Below are positions 13,720 through 17,712 of a DNA stretch of 17,712 bases, in pieces. This DNA is from DATIYW01 sp035517415. Its GTDB lineage: Bacteria; Acidobacteriota; Thermoanaerobaculia; Thermoanaerobaculales; Thermoanaerobaculaceae. Both the position numbers and the translations under genes were made by a program. The stretch is taken from NCBI GenBank assembly GCA_035517415.1, contig DATIYW010000160.1, positions 1-17,712 on the forward strand, read 5' to 3'. A model generated the notes under the pieces. It worked only from the letters and a program-made list of their open reading frames with translations. It ran no database searches and was not told the DNA's origin. The first letter of the stretch is position 1; every line of letters starts with the position of its first letter.

Positions 13720-14355
13720 ATGTCGGGTCAGCGTAGTTTCTACGACGTCCTCGGAGTTCGGGAGGAAGCCTCGCTGGACGAGATCCGGACGGCGTTCCGG
13801 CGCTTGGCGCGCGAGCGCCATCCGGATCGCTTCCAGGGGCCCGAGCGGGCGGCGGCGGAGCGCGAGTTCCAGGCGATGACGGAGGCCTACAACGTGCTCA
13901 GCGACCCGGCGCGGCGGGAGCGCTACGACCAGTCGCTGATCAGCGCGCCGGGCAAGTCGCAGCCGAGCCCGCGCGAGCTCGCCCGGGCGCTGCTCGCGAA
14001 GGCGGTCTCGCTCGTCAAGGCCAACCAGCACGCCAAGGCGGCGGAGTTCTTCGCTCAGGCGGTGGCGCACGATCCCGAGAGCCCGAAGGCGCACCACCTC
14101 TACGGCATGTTCCTGGCGCAGCAGCTCGGGCGCGTCGACGAGGGGCTGCGCCAGCTCGACCAGGCGGTCAAGCTCGACGCGAACAACGTGCGCGTGCTGC
14201 TCGACGCCTCGCGGCTCTCGGCCCGGGCGAAGATGTTCGCCCGCGCCGCCCGGCTCGGTCAGGCGGCGTCGCAGCTCTCACCCGACGATCCTGCGATCGT
14301 GAGCTGGATGGCGGAGCTTCAAGTGATCTCGGGGCGCGACGGGGGAGCAACCTGA
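13720..14355 (+). CDS. DnaJ-like J-domain protein with C-terminal TPR repeats
   Basis: The 211-residue protein begins with a J-domain (about 6-71): SFYDVLGVREEASLDEIRTA, the HPD motif at 34-36 that stimulates Hsp70/DnaK ATPase, and YNVLSDPARRERYD. It lacks the Gly/Phe region, zinc centre and C-terminal domains of true DnaJ. From about residue 87 it carries roughly three TPR-type helical pairs (ELARALLAKAVSLVKANQHA, SPKAHHLYGMFLAQQLGRVD, NNVRVLLDASRLSARAKMFA). It probably targets DnaK to a specific client held by the TPRs. ATG 13720 is chosen because AAAGG lies 5 nt before it; GTG 13714 is a two-residue-longer alternative. It is followed 26 nt later by a PP2C phosphatase gene, probably in the same transcript. 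Confidence 0.88.
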   Translation: MSGQRSFYDVLGVREEASLDEIRTAFRRLARERHPDRFQGPERAAAEREFQAMTEAYNVLSDPARRERYDQSLISAPGKSQPSPRELARALLAKAVSLVKANQHAKAAEFFAQAVAHDPESPKAHHLYGMFLAQQLGRVDEGLRQLDQAVKLDANNVRVLLDASRLSARAKMFARAARLGQAASQLSPDDPAIVSWMAELQVISGRDGGAT

Positions 14356-14367
14356 ACACCGCCCGGC

Positions 14368-14372
14368 GGAGG
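14368..14372 (+). promoter_or_regulatory. Shine-Dalgarno GGAGG for the PP2C gene
   Basis: GGAGG lies 9 nt before GTG 14382 and supports that start over the second in-frame GTG at 14388. Confidence 0.5.
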
Positions 14373-14381
14373 CCGGTTATC

Positions 14382-15149
14382 GTGACCGTGGAATCGAGAG
14401 GTCTTACCGACCGTGGACTCAGACGTCACCACAACGAGGACCAGTTCCTCGTCCGCGACGACCTATCGCTCTACGTGGTCGCCGACGGGATGGGCGGACA
14501 CGCCGCCGGCGAGGTCGCAGCGGACCTCGCGGTTCGCGAGATGGAGCGGGTGGTCGAGGCGACGCGCGACTTCGGCGGCGACACCTGGCCCGAGGACTGG
14601 GACCCGCGCCTTTCCCTCAACGCGAACCGGCTCATCCATGCGATCGTCTCCGCGCACCGCCGGGTGACCGGCGCGGTCGAGAGCGACACCGGCCTCAAGG
14701 GCATGGGCGCGACGATCGTCGCGTGCCTGGTCGACGGGGAGACCGGCGACGTCACGGTCGCCCACGTCGGCGACAGCCGCGCCTACCTCCACCGCGGCGA
14801 CGGGCTGGAGCTGCTGACGTCGGACCACTCCTGGGTGCACGAGCAGGTCGTGGCCGGACTCCTGACCGAGGAGGCGGCCCGCAACCACCCGCTCAAGAAC
14901 GTCGTGACGCGCGCCCTCGGCGGGCTGCAGGAGCCCGTGGTCGACATCGTCGAGCGCAATCTCAAGAACGGCGACCTGCTGCTGCTGTGCTCCGACGGCC
15001 TCAACACCATGCTGTCCGACGACGAGATCCTGGGCGTCGTCGCGCCGGGCGGCGACCTCACGCGGATCGCGCATCAGCTCGTGGCCGAGGCGAACCGCCG
15101 CGGCGGCGTCGACAACATCACGGTCATCCTCGCGCGCGCGGCGGCCTGA
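14382..15149 (+). CDS. PP2C-family serine/threonine protein phosphatase (PrpC/Stp type)
   Basis: This 255-residue cytoplasmic metal-dependent phosphatase has the motif set of bacterial PP2C. It begins with GLTDRGLRRHHNEDQF (7-22, including R14 and E19-D20), then the metal site VADGMGGHAAGE (33-44, D35). Next come GMGATIV (107-113), VAHVGDSRAYL (126-136), the metal-binding SDGL (204-207, D205) and DNITVIL (244-250, D244). Stp-type enzymes remove phosphate from Ser/Thr, usually opposing a PASTA or other Hanks-type kinase; no kinase is present in this window. An insertion at about 60-85 (FGGDTWPEDWDPRLS) is longer than in Stp of Firmicutes. The J-domain gene upstream suggests co-expression. It converges with a small membrane-protein gene, 6 nt apart. 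Confidence 0.93.
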   Translation: MTVESRGLTDRGLRRHHNEDQFLVRDDLSLYVVADGMGGHAAGEVAADLAVREMERVVEATRDFGGDTWPEDWDPRLSLNANRLIHAIVSAHRRVTGAVESDTGLKGMGATIVACLVDGETGDVTVAHVGDSRAYLHRGDGLELLTSDHSWVHEQVVAGLLTEEAARNHPLKNVVTRALGGLQEPVVDIVERNLKNGDLLLLCSDGLNTMLSDDEILGVVAPGGDLTRIAHQLVAEANRRGGVDNITVILARAAA

Positions 15150-15155
15150 TCCAGG

Positions 15156-15407
15156 CTACGCGGCCAAAACGAGCTTCGAGGCGCCCCAGATGAGGGCGCC
15201 GAGGACGAGCAGCGGCAATCCCGCCACCACCAGCACCGGCAGCCCGATCGCGAGCAGCACCAGCAGACCGGCTCCCACCAGCACGAGCTTGAGGCTCAGC
15301 AGCGCGAGGCGGATCGGGATCAGGACCAGGCCCGCGAGGAGGCCGAGCGTCGCCACCAGCGCGAAGCCGCACAGCCCGATCGCCACGAGCGCGAGAAGGG
15401 CGAGCAT
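15156..15407 (-). CDS. Small hydrophobic multi-spanning membrane protein, function unknown
   Basis: This 83-residue protein is almost wholly hydrophobic, with three likely TM segments: LLALVAIGLCGFALVATLGL and onward, ALLSLKLVLVGAGLLVLLAI, and PVLVVAGLPLLVLGALIWGA. The few charged residues sit in short turns (R at about 33, two Lys). I recognise no family. The ATG at 15407 is preferred over ATG 15431 because a strong Shine-Dalgarno (AAGGAGGGA, 6-nt spacer) lies directly before it on this strand. The reading is favoured over chance by that site, by the compact fit between neighbours and by the consistent TM pattern. High-GC DNA can produce Leu/Val-rich shadow frames, so some doubt remains. It may be a phage-shock or envelope-stress type small membrane protein; that is speculation. 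Confidence 0.65.
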   Translation of the reverse strand: MLALLALVAIGLCGFALVATLGLLAGLVLIPIRLALLSLKLVLVGAGLLVLLAIGLPVLVVAGLPLLVLGALIWGASKLVLAA

Positions 15408-15412
15408 GGCAG

Positions 15413-15424
15413 TCCCTCCTTCCT
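15413..15424 (-). promoter_or_regulatory. Strong Shine-Dalgarno for the 83-aa membrane protein
   Basis: On the minus strand this reads AGGAAGGAGGGA, 6 nt before ATG 15407. It is the best anti-16S match in the window and fixes the start. Confidence 0.6.
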
Positions 15425-15522
15425 GGGGCATGTACGTGTTCTCACGCCCTCGGGTTCCAGGCCGGCGCCCGGCGCGCGGGCCGAGCGGGACTCGGCGGCG
15501 CGGGGCGGTCCCTCCGGCGAGC

Positions 15523-15528
15523 TAGAAT
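15523..15528 (+). promoter_or_regulatory. Candidate -10 element (TAGAAT) for the small ORF-mtgA unit
   Basis: TAGAAT ends 9 nt before the ATG at 15538 and about 134 nt before mtgA. It is one substitution from TATAAT-like consensus positions; no -35 consensus is visible. The spacing suggests a leaderless transcript that begins with the 42-codon ORF. Confidence 0.5.
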
Positions 15529-15537
15529 CGGCCGGCG

Positions 15538-15666
15538 ATGCCCCAGCAGGCGACCGGCCAGACCCCGTCCCCGCGGCGACGGCGCGGCGCGCGCCGGCGC
15601 GCGGCGGAGCGCCGGGTGGCGCGGCGGGCGCGTGCGGTGCCGAGCGGCGGAGGGGGCGGCCGGTGA
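15538..15666 (+). CDS. Putative 42-residue arginine-rich small protein coupled to mtgA
   Basis: ATG CCC CAG CAG opens a 42-codon frame whose product has 13 Arg, one Glu and no Lys, with clusters RRRRGARRRAAERR and RRAR and a Gly-rich tail. The stop TGA at 15664 overlaps the mtgA GTG start by GTGA. The start lies 9 nt after TAGAAT, the same geometry as the leaderless starts of clear genes here. It could be a small nucleic-acid- or membrane-binding protein, or a leader peptide controlling mtgA. The DNA is so GC-rich that an open frame of this length is weak evidence by itself, and mtgA has its own GGAGG (15649-15653), so coupling is not required. Confidence 0.4.
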   Translation: MPQQATGQTPSPRRRRGARRRAAERRVARRARAVPSGGGGGR

Positions 15667-16406
15667 CGGTGCGGCGAGCGGTGTGGTGGTGCCTTGCCGG
15701 GCTCCCCGTCGCGACGGTCGCCGCGTTCGCGGCCTGGTGGTGGCAGCCGGCGTCCCAGCTGGCCCCCTGGCGCAAAGGCCCGCCGCCGCATCCCTGGGCG
15801 GAGTGGACGCGGCAGGAGCAGCGCTGGCGCGAGGAGGGGATCCGCCGGCCGATCGAGCACGGGTATGTCCCGCTCGGCGAGATCTCGCCCCAGCTGCAGC
15901 TCGCGGTGCTGGTCGGGGAGGACATCGACTTCTTCGGCCACGGCGCGGTCGACCTGCGCGAGGTCTGGGACGTGATCGAGACCGCCCGGCCCGGCGAGCG
16001 GCTGCGCGGGGCATCGACCATCACGCAGCAGCTGGCGCGGTCGCTGTTCCTCTCGCCGGAGCGGACGCTCTGGCGCAAGCTCCGCGAGCTGCGCCTCGCG
16101 TGGTGGCTCGACCGGCGGCTGGGCAAGCGCCGCGTGCTCGAGCTCTACCTCAATGTGGTGGAGTTCGGTCCGGGCGTGTACGGGGCGGAGGCGGCGGCGC
16201 GGCACTACCTCGGCGGCTCGGCACGGTCCCTCGACGCCGGCCAGGCGGCCGGCCTCGCCGCCGCGATCCCGGCCCCCTCGCGTGACAACCCGGCCACCGG
16301 GTCGGGGCGCTGGGAGGCGCGCCGGGGCGTGATCCTGAACCGCATGAGCCACGCCGACTGGCTGCGGAGCCTCCTCGCGTCGCTGCCCGGCAACGCGCGC
16401 GACTGA
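15663..16406 (+). CDS. mtgA: Monofunctional biosynthetic peptidoglycan transglycosylase (GT51)
   Basis: The 247-residue inner-membrane protein polymerises lipid II into glycan strands. One N-terminal TM anchor (about 6-27, LAGLPVATVAAFAAWWW) is followed by the GT51 domain. Motifs in order are VGEDIDFFGHGAVD (84-97, catalytic E86), RGASTITQQLARSLFLSPERT (from 115, second catalytic region) and RRVLELYLNVVEFGPGVYG (156-174), then AAAIPAPSRDNP (199-210). There is no transpeptidase domain and the length matches MtgA rather than a bifunctional PBP. GTG 15663 is the start: it follows GGAGG (15649-15653) by 9 nt and gives the short cytoplasmic MTVRR typical of the family. It overlaps a possible small Arg-rich ORF by GTGA. 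It fits with RodZ and D-amino-acid transaminase nearby as cell-wall functions, though not in one operon. Confidence 0.93.
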   Translation: MTVRRAVWWCLAGLPVATVAAFAAWWWQPASQLAPWRKGPPPHPWAEWTRQEQRWREEGIRRPIEHGYVPLGEISPQLQLAVLVGEDIDFFGHGAVDLREVWDVIETARPGERLRGASTITQQLARSLFLSPERTLWRKLRELRLAWWLDRRLGKRRVLELYLNVVEFGPGVYGAEAAARHYLGGSARSLDAGQAAGLAAAIPAPSRDNPATGSGRWEARRGVILNRMSHADWLRSLLASLPGNARD

Positions 16407-16411
16407 CCCGG

Positions 16412-16432
16412 CCACCGGCGTCTCGCCGGCGG
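16412..16432 (+). terminator. Possible hairpin terminator after mtgA
   Basis: CCACCGGCG (16412-16420), a TCT loop and CGCCGGCGG (16424-16432) form a GC-rich stem with one A-C mismatch, 6 nt after the mtgA stop. Only two T follow, so intrinsic termination would be weak. The accA promoter lies beyond it. Confidence 0.35.
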
Positions 16433-16473
16433 TTGCCGGCGCCCGCGCGGGCGGCTCCCGGGCGCGCTTCCGC

Positions 16474-16502
16474 TTGCCATCCGGCGCCATTCTCACTAGA
16501 GT
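16474..16502 (+). promoter_or_regulatory. Sigma70-type promoter for accA (TTGCCA-N17-TAGAGT)
   Basis: TTGCCA (16474-16479) and TAGAGT (16497-16502) have the ideal 17-nt spacer. The accA ATG at 16512 is 9 nt after the -10 and has no Shine-Dalgarno sequence, so a leaderless or near-leaderless mRNA is expected. Confidence 0.7.
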
Positions 16503-16511
16503 CCGGATGCA

Positions 16512-17461
<950 letters not shown>

Positions 17462-17465
<4 letters not shown>

Positions 17466-17712
17466 CCTCGCGTACCCTCGTCATCCGGCGCGGATCCCTG
17501 GTCGCGTTGCTGATCTGGGTGGCGGTGCTCGCGGTCGACCTCGCCCGCCGCCAGCTCGGCGTCCATCCCCCGGAGCACCGCCCCGACATCGTCCCCAACA
17601 AGAGCGACGCCCAGGACCCGGTGGTCCGCCACCATACCGGCTTCGTCTACTCCGACACGCTCGGCGGGGTGCCGAGCTTCCGCATGGCGGCGCGCGAGGC
17701 GGACGAGCACGC
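17462..17712 (+). CDS. LptC-like LPS-export protein, N-terminal part (3' end outside window)
   Basis: GTG 17462 overlaps the accA stop and opens a frame that runs off the right edge (83 complete codons). The product begins with a short basic stretch (TSRTLVIRRG) and a single TM anchor (SLVALLIWVAVLAVDLA). A Pro-rich linker follows, then TGFVYSDTLGGVPSFRMAAR. That last segment has the form (G-F/L-x-Y-S-x...G...F/W-R-L/M-x-A-x-x-A) found at the start of LptC/OstA-type periplasmic beta-jellyroll domains. LptC is anchored in the inner membrane and passes LPS from LptBFG to LptA. The assignment rests on less than one domain, so another single-pass periplasmic protein is possible. Confidence 0.55.

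Noticed and set aside
13689..13736. 15-codon ATG frame just before the J-domain gene
   Set aside because: No ribosome site; it overlaps the candidate -10 and the real start, and nothing supports translation.
14378..14383. TTATCG as a -10 for a leaderless PP2C mRNA
   Set aside because: It is a poor match, it overlaps the GTG start, and a good GGAGG at 9 nt explains initiation.

Overview
The window is very GC-rich (third codon positions almost all G or C), densely coded and chromosomal in character. It holds 18 genes I can support. One is cut at the left edge and one at the right edge. I see no rRNA, tRNA, CRISPR array, phage or insertion sequence. An LptC-like gene after accA, a lipoprotein signal, RodZ and a monofunctional peptidoglycan transglycosylase point to a diderm (Gram-negative-type) bacterium. 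The gene content and base composition would suit an Acidobacteriota lineage (for example Thermoanaerobaculia or Vicinamibacteria) or a myxobacterium-like group. That taxonomic guess is inference.

Left part (1-4135, all +): the tail of a TPR protein, then a class II aldolase translationally coupled to the AAA+ ATPase RarA/MgsA, then a YkgJ-type cysteine-cluster protein followed two bases later by a THUMP-domain RNA methyltransferase. Centre-left (4171-8019): a GT2 glycosyltransferase and a FabG-like reductase (+), a D-amino-acid aminotransferase (-), and a phosphomannomutase/phosphoglucomutase (+). These supply envelope precursors: sugar phosphates, glycosyl transfer, fatty acids and D-Glu/D-Ala.

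Centre (7994-10947, -): a MalE-like solute-binding lipoprotein gene overlaps by 4 bp with a transmembrane HAMP/HD-GYP c-di-GMP phosphodiesterase gene. No transporter genes are present, so the binding protein looks like the ligand-sensing partner of the HD-GYP receptor. Centre-right (11044-15149, +): two alpha-helical repeat proteins that share a 46-residue segment bracket a RodZ-like gene; a J-domain/TPR protein and a PP2C phosphatase follow. This five-gene cluster is the least explained part of the window.

Right part (15156-17712): a small hydrophobic membrane protein (-), an overlooked 42-residue Arg-rich ORF coupled to mtgA, then accA coupled to the start of an LptC-like gene. A window-wide signal is a TANNNT hexamer 6-9 nt before the start codon at eight genes. 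Three of these also have a well-spaced TTGNNA -35 element. This implies leaderless transcription is common in this genome.
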